A stretch of DNA of 38,596 nucleotides from Chloracidobacterium sp. CP2_5A (GCA_002254845.1 NKPT01000033.1:1-38596), one strand, 5' to 3'. Counted from the stretch's first letter, positions 7,375 to 16,027 are shown. Translations and numbers: made by a program. The notes: generated by a model from the letters alone, not told the origin.

Positions 7375-9102
7375 ATGCATGATTTGCTAACCGAGTTTGA
7401 ACGCGAGGAAATCGTTTTCGAGCGCCTTGACGCCTGGGCGCAAGCGTCGCCCGACGCGGTTTACCTTTATGACGGCGAAGGCGACCGCGAGCTTACCTTC
7501 GGATACGTTTCGGAAGCGACGGACTGGATCGCTGGCCATTTGGCGCGCCTCGGCGTGACGCCCGGACAGCGCATCTCCGCGCTGACGCCAAATTCGCTTA
7601 TCGCCGCGCTTGCCATGTTTGGCATTTGGAAGGCGGGCGGGGTGTTTTGCCCGATTAACTATACGTTCGCCGGCAAGCTGCTGGCCTACACGCTCAACGA
7701 TACGCAGCCGGCCTGGCTGCTGGTTGACCGCCAGATGACGCCGCGGCTCGCGGAAATTGTCGGCGACCTTGCCTGCCCGCCCCGCGTCATTGTCTATGAC
7801 GCGCCGGAGGGCGCGCCGGACTTCATCCGCCCTGCGGATCGCCTGCCCCTGCCTGATGTCTTCCGCCCGATTGACTGGATGGAGCTGCTTTCGCCCGCGC
7901 CGCGCCCCAACTTCACGGCGACGTTTAGCGACCCGGCAAGCGTTGTTTACACCTCTGGCACAACCGGGCCGTCGAAGGGCGTTGTTCTGCCTTTCCGCTG
8001 CCTGAACCAGTACTGCTTTCTGGCGCGCAAGCTGCTGACCCGCGACGATGTCATTTACTGCGACTTGCCGCTATATCACATCGCGGGCGCGTTCGCGCTC
8101 GTGGCGCGGGCGGCGTGGGTCGGGTGCGAGGTTGCTGTCTGGAATCGCTTTAGCCCGCAGGATTTTTGGAGGCGGATTGCCAAACGGGGCGCGACAACCG
8201 CCATTTTGCTCGATGTCATGACGCCGTGGCTGATGAAAGCGCCGCCGAGCGAGCGCGATCGCCAGACGACGCTTGCCAAGGTGCATTTGCAGCCGCTGCC
8301 GCTCAATCACCAGGAAATCGCGCGCCGCTTCGGGTTCGACATCGTCACGACCGGCTTTGGGCAAACGGAGTCGGGGCTGGGGCTGTGCCTGGCGATTGAA
8401 GAAATGCCGGACGGCGAGGGCACGCCGGCCGAGTATTGGAAAGGCGCGACGCGCGACCACCTACGGCAAGTCGCGGCGCAGTTCGGCATTCCCGTGGCGA
8501 GCGGCGAGTCAGTCGCGACCAAGGGCGCGATGGGCCGGCCGATGCCCTTTCACGAGGTTGCCATCCTCAACGAGCGAGGCTATCCCTGCGCGCCGGGCGA
8601 GGTGGGCGAGCTCTGCTTTCGCCCCAAAATTCCAGGGCTATTGTTTGACGGCTACTTGGGCAAGCCGGAAGCGACGCTCAAGGCCTTTCGCCATCTCTGG
8701 TTCCACACTGGCGACGCGGCTTACGCGGACGAAAACGGCGACTACTTTTTCGTTGACCGGCTCGGCGACCGACTGCGGCGGCGCGGCGAGAACTTTTCCA
8801 GCTACATTGTCGAGGACCTCCTGTATCAACTTCCCGAAATCGCCCTGTGCGCCGTTTTTCCCATTCCCGGCGCGGAGAGCGATGAGGACGACATCGTGGC
8901 GTTTGTTGTCCCGAAAGCCGACGCGGCGCTGACGGAAGCGGCGGTTTTCGAGTGGGCCGAACGGCATCTGCCAAAGTACATGCAGCCGCGGCATGTCCGG
9001 GTTGTCGCCGAGCTGCCGCGCACGCTGACCAACAAGGTTGAGAAATACAAGCTCCGCGCCCAAGTCCTGCGCGAGCTGGGAGCGACCGAAAGTCGCGCCT
9101 GA
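7375..9102 (+). CDS. AMP-dependent acyl-CoA synthetase/ligase (CaiC-like)
   Basis: A 575-residue ANL-superfamily adenylating enzyme that activates a carboxylic acid with ATP and couples it to CoA. Motifs in order: the P-loop-like YTSGTTGPSKG, the A5 motif TGFGQTESG, TGDAAYADENGDYFF (A7), the hinge RLGDRLRRRGENFS (A8) and the C-terminal catalytic Lys in LTNKVEKYKLR (A10). The sequence is closest in feel to crotonobetaine/carnitine-CoA ligases; the acid substrate is unknown. It follows hppD by 84 bases and could belong to aromatic catabolism. Start choice is open: GTG 7363 and ATG 7375 are both in frame; ATG was taken, although its only GAGG lies very close (2 nt). Confidence 0.88.
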   Translation: MHDLLTEFEREEIVFERLDAWAQASPDAVYLYDGEGDRELTFGYVSEATDWIAGHLARLGVTPGQRISALTPNSLIAALAMFGIWKAGGVFCPINYTFAGKLLAYTLNDTQPAWLLVDRQMTPRLAEIVGDLACPPRVIVYDAPEGAPDFIRPADRLPLPDVFRPIDWMELLSPAPRPNFTATFSDPASVVYTSGTTGPSKGVVLPFRCLNQYCFLARKLLTRDDVIYCDLPLYHIAGAFALVARAAWVGCEVAVWNRFSPQDFWRRIAKRGATTAILLDVMTPWLMKAPPSERDRQTTLAKVHLQPLPLNHQEIARRFGFDIVTTGFGQTESGLGLCLAIEEMPDGEGTPAEYWKGATRDHLRQVAAQFGIPVASGESVATKGAMGRPMPFHEVAILNERGYPCAPGEVGELCFRPKIPGLLFDGYLGKPEATLKAFRHLWFHTGDAAYADENGDYFFVDRLGDRLRRRGENFSSYIVEDLLYQLPEIALCAVFPIPGAESDEDDIVAFVVPKADAALTEAAVFEWAERHLPKYMQPRHVRVVAELPRTLTNKVEKYKLRAQVLRELGATESRA

Positions 9103-9194
9103 AGGCTGTTTGACCGGAAAAGCTTTTTGACTCGCAGGCAACCTATGCTACGAACTGACCGCGCCAAGCGTGACCTTGCCAAGGGAGCGACCTT

Positions 9195-9953
9195 ATGCCG
9201 CAATCGGATGTCATTGATTACCGCATCGTGGGGGACGATTTACAAGGCGTCATTATCTCGCTTGACCCAAACGAGCAGGTGCTGGCTGAAGCCGGCGTGA
9301 TGCTTTACATGACCAATGGCATTCAGATGCAGACCGCCATGGCCACGGATAGCTCGAAAGGCTTTTTTGGCAATCTGGCCAAAGCTGTCGGGCGCGTGTT
9401 TTCCGGCGCGGGATTCTTTATCACGACGTTTACCAACTATGGCCAGTCCCGCGCCGACGTGGCGTTTGCCGCGCCTTATCCGGGCAAGATCATCCCGATT
9501 GACTTGGCTAAGTTCGGCGGCGAGGTTCTGTGCCAGAAGGATTCGTTTCTCTGCGCCGCCCGCGGCACCGACATTAGCGTCGGCTTTCAGCAGCGGCTCG
9601 GCGCGGGCTTTTTCGGCGGCGAGGGCTTTATCTTGCAGCGGTTGCAGGGCGACGGGCTGGCCTTCATTCATGCCGGCGGCGCGGTGATGTCGCATACCCT
9701 CCAGCCGGGCGAGACGCTGCGCGTGGACACCGGCTGCGTGGTGGCGTTCCAGCCTTCAGTGCAGTTCAATGTCCAGTTCGTGGGCGGCTTCAAAAACGCC
9801 TTATTTGGGGGCGAAGGCTTGTTTTTGGCGTCGTTGACAGGGCCGGGCTACGTCCTGCTCCAAACGCTGCCCTTCAGCCGGCTCGTGGGGCGCATCAGCG
9901 CGACTCTGCCGCGCGCGAGCTCCGGCGGCAGCTTCTTTGGCGACGACAGCTAG
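9195..9953 (+). CDS. TIGR00266 / AIM24-family protein
   Basis: A 252-residue protein of the AIM24/TIGR00266 family, an all-beta fold distantly like the tryptophan RNA-binding attenuator protein. Typical family features are the GIQMQTAM segment, the glycine-rich GFFGNL and FFGGEGF stretches, HAGGAV, LRVDTGCVVAFQ and the C-terminal FGGEGLFLASLTGPG. Biochemical role is unknown in bacteria; the yeast member is a mitochondrial membrane-organisation factor. There is no signal peptide. GGGAG lies upstream at normal spacing from ATG 9195. The 92-base gap from the ligase gene suggests it may be transcribed separately. Its TAG stop overlaps by four bases the stop of the convergent cytidine deaminase gene. 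Confidence 0.92.
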   Translation: MPQSDVIDYRIVGDDLQGVIISLDPNEQVLAEAGVMLYMTNGIQMQTAMATDSSKGFFGNLAKAVGRVFSGAGFFITTFTNYGQSRADVAFAAPYPGKIIPIDLAKFGGEVLCQKDSFLCAARGTDISVGFQQRLGAGFFGGEGFILQRLQGDGLAFIHAGGAVMSHTLQPGETLRVDTGCVVAFQPSVQFNVQFVGGFKNALFGGEGLFLASLTGPGYVLLQTLPFSRLVGRISATLPRASSGGSFFGDDS

Positions 9954-10492
9954 CGCGCGGCTCGCCCGGACGCGGCGGCGCTTTCCCGGACGCGGCGTCC
10001 CGAGCGCTTGCGCCGCTGCGTCCGGGGCGGCGGCGCGGATGCCTCGGCGGACTGTCGGGCCGGCAGGCTGAGAGCGTCAAACGCGGCCGGCAGGAGCGCG
10101 CCAAGCGGCCATTCAGCCGTTGCACCCTGCCAGCCAACGCTAATGACGCGAATATCGCCGCAAAACTCCCACAGGATTTGCCGACAAGCGCCGCAGGGCG
10201 GCGTCGGCGTCGCGGCCTCCGTCGCGATGATGACGGCCCGGAACGCTCGCTCGCCCTCGGAAAGCGCCTTGAAGAGCGCCACGCGCTCGGCGCAAACCGT
10301 CAGCCCAAACGAGGCGTTCTCAATGTTGCAGCCCGTGTAAAAGCGCCCGGAGCGCGTTTGCACAACCGCCCCGACCGAAAACTGCGAATATGGCGCGTAG
10401 GCATGGCGCCGCGCCGCTTGCGCGGCGGCGACGAGCGCCTCGTCGCTCAGGGCGGCCGTAGCGCTTGGCTCGACTGGTTGGGGCTGGGTCAT
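9950..10492 (-). CDS. cdd: Cytidine deaminase with basic C-terminal tail
   Basis: A 180-residue protein whose first 145 residues are a tetrameric-type cytidine deaminase, hydrolysing cytidine or deoxycytidine to uridine for pyrimidine salvage. Zinc and catalytic residues: Cys67 and Glu69 in VCAERVALFKAL, and Cys100/Cys103 in PCGACRQ. The GCNIENASFG substrate-binding segment is intact. From about residue 150 a 30-residue Arg/Ala-rich tail (TQRRKRSGRRVRES) follows that the family does not need; it may be disordered or only read-through coding. Its ATG overlaps the plsC stop as ATGA, so translation is probably coupled to plsC. The stop shares a CTAG with the stop of the convergent AIM24-family gene. 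Confidence 0.93.
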   Translation of the reverse strand: MTQPQPVEPSATAALSDEALVAAAQAARRHAYAPYSQFSVGAVVQTRSGRFYTGCNIENASFGLTVCAERVALFKALSEGERAFRAVIIATEAATPTPPCGACRQILWEFCGDIRVISVGWQGATAEWPLGALLPAAFDALSLPARQSAEASAPPPRTQRRKRSGRRVRESAAASGRAAR

Positions 10493-11121
10493 GGCTTTGG
10501 ACGCTGCAACTTGCTGGCAATGACTTCGCGCACGGCGCGGGCCGCTTCAGCCGCGACTTCCTTGAGGTCCCGGTCGCCGGCGGAGAAACGCATCGGCGGA
10601 TGGAAATGGACGGCGATCTTACTCGGCCGCGGCAGCTTGCGATACATGCTCCACGCTTCAAACCCGCCATTGAGCGTCACTGGCACAATGGGAACGCCCA
10701 TCTTGACGGCAATCCGAAAGGCCCCGGCTTTGAATTCCTGCAAGTCGCCGTGCGGCGTCCGGCCGCCTTCGGGAAAAATCATGACAACTTGACCGGCCCG
10801 AATGAGGTCTTGCGTCACCTTGAGCGCGCTTTTGTCAAACGGCTTGTCGTGGTCAACCGGAAAGCATTGAAAGTATCGCAAAAAAGGGCGCAGATACGCG
10901 ACGCGAAAAACGCGGCTCCAGGTCATAAAATGAATTGGCCGCCGAATCGGCAATCCAATCCAGAACGGGTCGGCGTAAGCCTGATGATTCGGCGCCAGCA
11001 CCACAGGCCCGCTTTTAGGCACCTGCTCGACGCCGGCGTAGGACATCCGAAAGAAGGGGTGGAGCGCTAAGCGCAGCGCCGGACGCGTCACGTAAACAAT
11101 GGTGCGCTGGTGGAGATTCAT
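10489..11121 (-). CDS. plsC: 1-acyl-sn-glycerol-3-phosphate acyltransferase
   Basis: A 210-residue PlsC-type acyltransferase that esterifies lysophosphatidic acid to phosphatidic acid at the inner membrane. The NHxxxxD catalytic motif is present as NHQAYAD (His46, Asp51) and the glycerol-phosphate motif as FPEGGRT (from about residue 116). PVTLNGGF follows. An in-frame TTG at 11244 would add 41 residues, but that stretch contains a perfect 10-bp hairpin and a pair of direct repeats that look regulatory, and it has little resemblance to the family, so ATG 11121 was chosen; neither start has a good ribosome binding site. It overlaps cdd by ATGA. Confidence 0.88.
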   Translation of the reverse strand: MNLHQRTIVYVTRPALRLALHPFFRMSYAGVEQVPKSGPVVLAPNHQAYADPFWIGLPIRRPIHFMTWSRVFRVAYLRPFLRYFQCFPVDHDKPFDKSALKVTQDLIRAGQVVMIFPEGGRTPHGDLQEFKAGAFRIAVKMGVPIVPVTLNGGFEAWSMYRKLPRPSKIAVHFHPPMRFSAGDRDLKEVAAEAARAVREVIASKLQRPKP

Positions 11122-11169
11122 CGCTTGTTCAAGGCTCAAGGGTCTCGCGCTGTCCGTCAAGCCATGCGC

Positions 11170-11230
11170 AACGCCCTCGCCAAACCTGACGAGGGCGTTG
11201 GAAGCGTTATCGTTGTTGAGAGCGTTATCG
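11170..11230 (-). promoter_or_regulatory. plsC leader: direct repeats and 10-bp hairpin
   Basis: Reading the minus strand toward plsC, CGATAACGCT occurs twice (11230-11221 and 11212-11203), 18 bp apart centre to centre, the spacing of an operator bound on one side of the helix. A perfect hairpin follows: AACGCCCTCG, a 10-base loop, CGAGGGCGTT (11199-11170). There is no T-run after it, so it is not a simple terminator. It could be an operator plus an attenuator or stabilising leader for plsC-cdd, or mark the end of the protease transcript. Confidence 0.4.
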
Positions 11231-11265
11231 AGCGGGATAGCCAAGCGGATTCGCGCCCCTGCCGG

Positions 11266-12696
11266 CTATTCGCCCCGAACGCCCAGCGCCCGCGCAATGT
11301 TGAGTCGCCCGCCCGTCGCCAATCGCCCGTCAAGCGCGGCGACCGGCGCGACGGAACGCAGCAATCGCCCCTTGAGCTGCTTGACCGGCAGCGCCGGGTT
11401 GCGCGCCAGAACCAGCGCCGCCGCGCCCGCGACGTAGGGCGTGGCCATCGAAGTGCCCGAAAAATGCTTGTAGCCCTGCCCGAAAACGCTCACCGGAACC
11501 GCGCTATACACATCTACGCCCGGCGCGGCCAAGTGAACCGTTTTCTTGCCATAGCAGGAAAACGGCGCCAGCTTGTCATCCGGGGACAGGGCGGCGACCG
11601 ACAGCACGTTGGCGACGGCGTAAGAGGCCGGATAGTGCGGCAGGCGATCATTATCCGTGCCTGAGTTCCCTGCGGCGGCGACGAAGAGCATGTCGTTGGC
11701 GTTGGCCGCTCGGATGGCGTCCTCTAGCGCCCGCGAATAGCCGCCGCCGCCCCAGCTATTTGACAGGACGCGCACATTGACGCCGCGCTGCTTCATGGCA
11801 ATCGCGTAGTCAATACACTCCAGCGCGTCGTTGAGCGTGCCGCGCCCGTTGGCGTCGAGGAACTTGAGCGCCATGATGCGCGCGTCCCAGTTAACGCCGG
11901 CAATCCCCGCGCTGTTGTCGCCCTTCGCGCCGATGACGCCCGCGCAGTGCGTGCCGTGACCATTGTCGTCCATGGGGTTGCCGCTATTGCCGACCGCATT
12001 GTAGCCGTAATAGTCGTCCACGATGCCGTTGCCATCATCGTCAATCCCATTGTCGGGGATTTCGCCCTCGTTGACCCACATATTGTCGGCTAGGTCCTCA
12101 TGCGCGTAGTCAACGCCGGTATCAATCACGGCGACCACCACGTCGCGGCTGCCCGTCGTGACATCCCAGGCGGCGAGGACGGCGGCGTCCACGCCAGGCG
12201 TGCCCCGCTGCCCGCCCTTGATCGGCTGCCCGTCGTTGAAGTGTCCCCATTGCTCGGCGAAGTCGGGGTCGTTGGGGCGCGTGTCGCCGATTTTGTACAC
12301 GTAGTTCGGCTCGACGTACTCCACGCTCGGATGCTTCCGCAGCCGCTCCAGAAAGGCGTCCGTGGCGCCGGCGTCACTTTCCGGGCACATCCCAAAGGCC
12401 AACAACGGCAGGTTGGGATAGCGGCGGGGGCGGCGCACACTCATTTGCTCCAGCATCTGGGCGATGACGCTTGGCTTGGCTGTTCGCTTGTATTTGACGA
12501 TGAAGCCGTAACTTTCAGGTCGCTCCGCAACCGTCGTCGGAGCGACGGCAAGGCGCTTACTCGGCTCGACTCTGACTTGGCAAAATTTCGACGCGCGGGG
12601 CTTTGGAGCCGGGAGGCGGCGCATGAAGCCAATCCCGCCGGCGGCCGCGATGACCGCGCAGCCAAGCGTCAAATGCTTGAGTGTGGATGAACGCAT
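11266..12696 (-). CDS. Secreted subtilisin-like serine protease (S8)
   Basis: A 476-residue subtilase. An N-terminal hydrophobic stretch (about 8-24) after MRSSTLKH looks like an uncleaved or signal sequence, so the enzyme probably acts outside the cytoplasm. Residues about 60-135 form an inhibitor-I9-like propeptide (SYGFIVKYK, then PSVEYVEPN at its end). The catalytic triad is Asp192 (AVIDTGVD), His247 (NGHGTHCAG) and Ser416 (SGTSMATPYVAG), with oxyanion Asn344 (AAAGNSG). An Asp/Asn-rich loop at 216-228 resembles a calcium site. The fold is complete, with no added C-terminal domain. ATG 12696 has GGGAG 8 nt upstream. No inhibitor or secretion gene lies beside it; the upstream neighbour on the strand is queE. 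Confidence 0.95.
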   Translation of the reverse strand: MRSSTLKHLTLGCAVIAAAGGIGFMRRLPAPKPRASKFCQVRVEPSKRLAVAPTTVAERPESYGFIVKYKRTAKPSVIAQMLEQMSVRRPRRYPNLPLLAFGMCPESDAGATDAFLERLRKHPSVEYVEPNYVYKIGDTRPNDPDFAEQWGHFNDGQPIKGGQRGTPGVDAAVLAAWDVTTGSRDVVVAVIDTGVDYAHEDLADNMWVNEGEIPDNGIDDDGNGIVDDYYGYNAVGNSGNPMDDNGHGTHCAGVIGAKGDNSAGIAGVNWDARIMALKFLDANGRGTLNDALECIDYAIAMKQRGVNVRVLSNSWGGGGYSRALEDAIRAANANDMLFVAAAGNSGTDNDRLPHYPASYAVANVLSVAALSPDDKLAPFSCYGKKTVHLAAPGVDVYSAVPVSVFGQGYKHFSGTSMATPYVAGAAALVLARNPALPVKQLKGRLLRSVAPVAALDGRLATGGRLNIARALGVRGE

Positions 12697-12756
12697 AATC
12701 TGATCTCCCGTGGCGGAATGGCAGCCGGCGGCATCGAACGCAGCCTGTCAAGGTAG

Positions 12757-12799
12757 AAAAAAACCTACACCGTCGTCGGCGAGACGGCAAGTCGACGAC
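12757..12799 (-). terminator. Possible terminator downstream of queE
   Basis: On the minus strand GTCGTCG (12799-12793) can pair with CGACGAC (12778-12772), and an alternative stem CCGTC/GACGG overlaps it. A run of seven T (12763-12757) follows 6 to 8 bases later, a looser distance than usual. It lies between queE and the protease gene and would separate the two. Confidence 0.4.
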
Positions 12800-12847
12800 A
12801 CGCGCCGTCGAGCGCGCGCCAGATGCCGCGCTTTAAGCGCCCGCGCC

Positions 12848-13480
12848 TCAAACGCCGCGCGCGTCAGCCGGCCAGATAAGCTTATGCAGCTGCGCTTGAA
12901 AGCGGACTTGAAGGCCATCCGCGAGGATGCGCTCGACAATCGGCCGGCGCTCGACGCCGAAAACCGTCGAGAATAACACGCTGGCTCGCTGCTCCAGCCG
13001 ATAGATGCGCAGAATTTCGCGCGCCCAAAAGTAATCGGCCATATCGGCCAGGACAAACTTGACCTCGTCCCGGCGCGTCACGTAATCCAGATTCGACCAC
13101 AGGTTTTTTTCCGCCATGCCGCTTCCCGGACACTTGATGTCAAGAATCTTGATGATGCGCGGATCGAGGCCCGAGACATCGCGATGGCCGCCGGTCTCGA
13201 TGAGCACCGTGTAGCCTTCCTCCAGCAAGCAGTCGGCAAGCGCGTGAATATCCTTCTGAAGCAACGGCTCGCCGCCGGTCAGCTCCACGAGGCGCGTGGG
13301 ATAAGCGCGCAGGCGCTCGACAATCTCCTCAACGGACAGGTGTGTCCCGCCGGTGAAGGTATATTCCGAGTCGCACCACGCGCAGCGCAGGTCGCAGCCG
13401 GTTGTTCGCACAAAGGCGCAGGGTAGCCCCGCGTAACTTGATTCCCCCTGGATACTGAAGAAAATTTCGGTAATGCGCAT
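12848..13480 (-). CDS. queE: 7-carboxy-7-deazaguanine synthase
   Basis: A 210-residue radical SAM enzyme that converts 6-carboxytetrahydropterin to 7-carboxy-7-deazaguanine in queuosine biosynthesis. The 4Fe-4S ligands are Cys29, Cys33 and Cys36 in GCDLRCAWCD, the usual CxxxCxxC. The start MRITEIFFSIQGE, the LTGGEPLLQ motif and IETGG are all characteristic of QueE. It uses SAM, magnesium and a reductant in the cytosol. No other queuosine gene (queC, queD, folE) is nearby, so the pathway is scattered. ATG 13480 lacks a clear ribosome binding site, but the conserved N-terminus fixes the start. Confidence 0.94.
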   Translation of the reverse strand: MRITEIFFSIQGESSYAGLPCAFVRTTGCDLRCAWCDSEYTFTGGTHLSVEEIVERLRAYPTRLVELTGGEPLLQKDIHALADCLLEEGYTVLIETGGHRDVSGLDPRIIKILDIKCPGSGMAEKNLWSNLDYVTRRDEVKFVLADMADYFWAREILRIYRLEQRASVLFSTVFGVERRPIVERILADGLQVRFQAQLHKLIWPADARGV

Positions 13481-13553
13481 GGGGAAGATAGCTCGCTTCG
13501 GACGCGAAACTCGCTAGGGTGAAACGTTACGTCGCCAGTATCGTTTCACGGAT

Positions 13554-15131
13554 TCAGCGCCCTGAAATGTACGCCAGCATGCCCCGCAGGTGCGCCAACC
13601 CCATCATCCACCGAAAGCCGACGGCATGCTTGATGGCAGCCACGGCCAGGCGCAGAATTTCCTCCGTCGAGCGCCGCCGGCGGTTGGACGCTTCATCGCA
13701 CAGAATCGCGCCGAGGCTATCCGCTAGCCCGATGGCGACAAACAGCGTTAGCAAGGCGGCGAGTTCATCAAACGCGAACCCGCCGGCGATAGCGGCGACA
13801 TCCACCAGAATGACCGCCAGCCACTCCCAGATCGGCGCGAAGATCGCAGCCACGATAAAAACCGGCAGCGCCAGCCGCGCGCGCCAGTCGCCCTGCCCGC
13901 CAAAGGTCAGCCCCAAGTGGCGAACCATCACGCCAAAGGCTTCCCGCGCCGCGATGGCCCGGGTGACCATCGCCTCGTCAAGCGAGGGCAGCGGCGGGAC
14001 GCGAGCGATGACTTCCGGCAGGAAGAGCACGCGCCGGGTTTCCTCGCTCTTGCGGACGGCATAGGCCGTCAGCAGGAGGTCCAGCGTGTCGGTGGCGTAT
14101 CCGGCGCGGTAGCCGCCAGCCGCCACAATCTCAGTTTTCTTGAGCAATGACACCACGCCCGGCAGCAGCGCCAGGTTGCCGACGCCGGCGCGCAGCAGCC
14201 ACTGTGCATGAAAGAGCGCGGCGCGGTCAATCCGCTGTAGATCGTCCAGCGGACGCTCGGTCGTCGCCGCGCTCACCAGCCGCTGGGTCGCTCCATAAGC
14301 GGGCGCGACACCGTCGGCGGAAAGGCGGATGTCCGAGCCGCTTGGCGTCGAGGCGTCGCCGGGGAATTCGGCCAGGCAGCTCGCCGCGACGGTGTGCGTC
14401 ACGTTTTCGATGAACCCGCGGGCCAGCTCGATAAGGGCGTCCGGATCCAGCAGAACTTGCGTGTCGAGGGCGCAGATGAGCGGATAGCGCGACAGATTCA
14501 GCCCGCAGTTGAGCGAGTCCTCGCGCCCGGTTTCCGGCTTCGCCACGACGGTGAGCGCGGCGTGCCGAGCCGAGGCGTAGAGCGTCGGCTCAGCGCGCAT
14601 CGGGACGCTTCGCTGAATGATGCGCGAAGTCGGATGGAGCATAAACGCTTCCTGCAAGCAGACGTGCGTGCCATCCGCCACGCCATCGTTCACGACAATG
14701 ACCTCAAAGCGCGGATAGTCGAGCGCCAGCAGTCGGTCTACGGTTTCGACGACTCGCTCGCGCCCGCCGCGCACCCACATCACAATCGAAATCGGGCGAA
14801 TGCGCTCCGAGTTTGGCAGCATCCACTCCATTTCCACGGCGCGCCGCTTCCGGCGCCGCCGAATTTCAATAAGCGAGCCGCCCATAGACGCCAAGCGCAG
14901 CAGCGCGGCCGTCAAGACCGCCAGAGTCAGCGCCGACGCGGCGCTCTTGAAGCCAAGCTGCAACTCGAAGCCAATGCCGCCGGGCGCGGCGACGATGAAA
15001 AAGACCAGAAGCGGGACAATCCACCAGGCAGCGAGGAGAATGGCGAGCGCACGCCCAAAGGCTGTTGGCGCGGTCGCCGAGGTGACATTGGAGCGCGGGG
15101 CGGAAGGCGGAAGAGGCGCGTCAAAAATCAC
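13554..15131 (-). CDS. Membrane glycosyltransferase, family 2
   Basis: A 525-residue inner-membrane protein. Two hydrophobic segments near the N-terminus (about 25-80) precede a GT-A domain: ISIVMWVRGGRERV, LDYPRFEVIVVNDGVADGT, then KPETGREDSLNCGL in the position of the GKAGALNAG segment, and ALDTQVLLDPDAL in place of the DxD site (here D-T-Q). Further membrane segments lie between about 430 and 470. The fold resembles PgaC/BcsA-type processive synthases, but the DxD change and lack of a clear QxxRW motif make the activity uncertain. GTG 15131 was chosen because it overlaps the upstream SDR stop as GTGA with GGGGG 7 nt before it, implying translational coupling; an earlier TTG (15191) is less likely. 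Product unknown, perhaps an envelope glycan. Confidence 0.75.
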   Translation of the reverse strand: MIFDAPLPPSAPRSNVTSATAPTAFGRALAILLAAWWIVPLLVFFIVAAPGGIGFELQLGFKSAASALTLAVLTAALLRLASMGGSLIEIRRRRKRRAVEMEWMLPNSERIRPISIVMWVRGGRERVVETVDRLLALDYPRFEVIVVNDGVADGTHVCLQEAFMLHPTSRIIQRSVPMRAEPTLYASARHAALTVVAKPETGREDSLNCGLNLSRYPLICALDTQVLLDPDALIELARGFIENVTHTVAASCLAEFPGDASTPSGSDIRLSADGVAPAYGATQRLVSAATTERPLDDLQRIDRAALFHAQWLLRAGVGNLALLPGVVSLLKKTEIVAAGGYRAGYATDTLDLLLTAYAVRKSEETRRVLFLPEVIARVPPLPSLDEAMVTRAIAAREAFGVMVRHLGLTFGGQGDWRARLALPVFIVAAIFAPIWEWLAVILVDVAAIAGGFAFDELAALLTLFVAIGLADSLGAILCDEASNRRRRSTEEILRLAVAAIKHAVGFRWMMGLAHLRGMLAYISGR

Positions 15132-16027
15132 GAGGCGACCCCCGCTGGCGGAGGAAAGGCTTGCCCAACAGCTTCCTCGCTGACTTGCCAAAGCCGCTTT
15201 TGCGCGGCCCGGTCGGCGGCGGCCGCGCTGGTTGGCGACTCGCGGCGGCGCTCGAAGTATTTTCCGCTCGTCCTTTCCAGCTCCGGGGCGGTCGCCAGGT
15301 GTAGCGATGTCTCCGCGCCGCGCGCCGGAGAGATGCCGAAGGCCCGCTTGAGCGCGGTCGCCGTCAGTCGGAACCAGCCAGTCGTGTTGTCAGCAAAGCT
15401 TGAGGCCACGCCGCCGGGATGCAAGCTGTTGGACGTTACGCCCGCGCCCTCTAATCGCTGGGCCAGCTCGCGGCTGAATAAGATGTTCATAAGCTTCGAC
15501 TGCCCATAGGCCCTCATCGCGGCATAGGGCTTCCGCTCAAACTGCATATCGTCAAAATCCACGCCGGAGACAAAGCGGTGGGCGGCGGAGCTGACGCTGA
15601 CAATCCGCGCCGGCGCGCTTGCCACGAGCAAATCGAGCAGCAAGTTGGTCAAGAGGAAGTACGACAGGTGGTTGAGCGCGAACGTCTGCTCAAAGCCGTC
15701 GGGCGTGACGCGGCGCGTATCGAAAATCGCGCCAACGTTGTTGACGAGCACATCCAGCCGGGGCTGCGCGGCGCGAAACTCGGCGGCGACGCGCCGAATG
15801 TCATCCAGCCGCGACAGATCAGCCGTCAAGGCGGCGATGTCGGCGTTTCCCGTGTCCGCCCGCAGCTCTTCGACAACCTGCTCGCACTTTTGGCGGTCGC
15901 GCCCGACAAAGACAACGGCAAAGCCCGCGCGCGCCAGCCCGCGCGCGGTTTCCTTGCCAATGCCGGCTGTCCCCCCGGTCACAAGCGCCACGCGTTTCAT
16001 GTTGTTGGTTGATGCCAGCAAAGTCAT
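15128..16027 (-). CDS. SDR-family oxidoreductase, retinol-dehydrogenase-like
   Basis: A 299-residue short-chain dehydrogenase of the retinol/WW-domain oxidoreductase type. The nucleotide site TGGTAGIG follows the start, NADP preference is suggested by GRDRQKCEQV after beta-2, NNVGA lies mid-protein, Ser in VSVSSAAHR and the Tyr-x-x-x-Lys pair in AYGQSKLMN. The SLHPGGVAS segment after the active site is also typical. Substrate is unknown, probably a lipid or isoprenoid carbonyl. Its TGA overlaps the GTG of the membrane glycosyltransferase, so the two are translationally coupled and may act together on an envelope lipid or glycan. Start alternatives are ATG 16027 (used), ATG 16000 directly before the Rossmann fold, and a TTG upstream. 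Confidence 0.85.
   Translation of the reverse strand: MTLLASTNNMKRVALVTGGTAGIGKETARGLARAGFAVVFVGRDRQKCEQVVEELRADTGNADIAALTADLSRLDDIRRVAAEFRAAQPRLDVLVNNVGAIFDTRRVTPDGFEQTFALNHLSYFLLTNLLLDLLVASAPARIVSVSSAAHRFVSGVDFDDMQFERKPYAAMRAYGQSKLMNILFSRELAQRLEGAGVTSNSLHPGGVASSFADNTTGWFRLTATALKRAFGISPARGAETSLHLATAPELERTSGKYFERRRESPTSAAAADRAAQKRLWQVSEEAVGQAFPPPAGVAS

Noticed and set aside
9103-9194. TTGACT box between the ligase and AIM24-family genes as a promoter
   Set aside because: The only TATA-like hexamer lies 11 bases downstream, too close, and the one at proper spacing is poor.
10489-11244. Longer plsC start at TTG 11244
   Set aside because: The added 41 residues contain a perfect hairpin and two direct repeats at DNA level and do not resemble the family.
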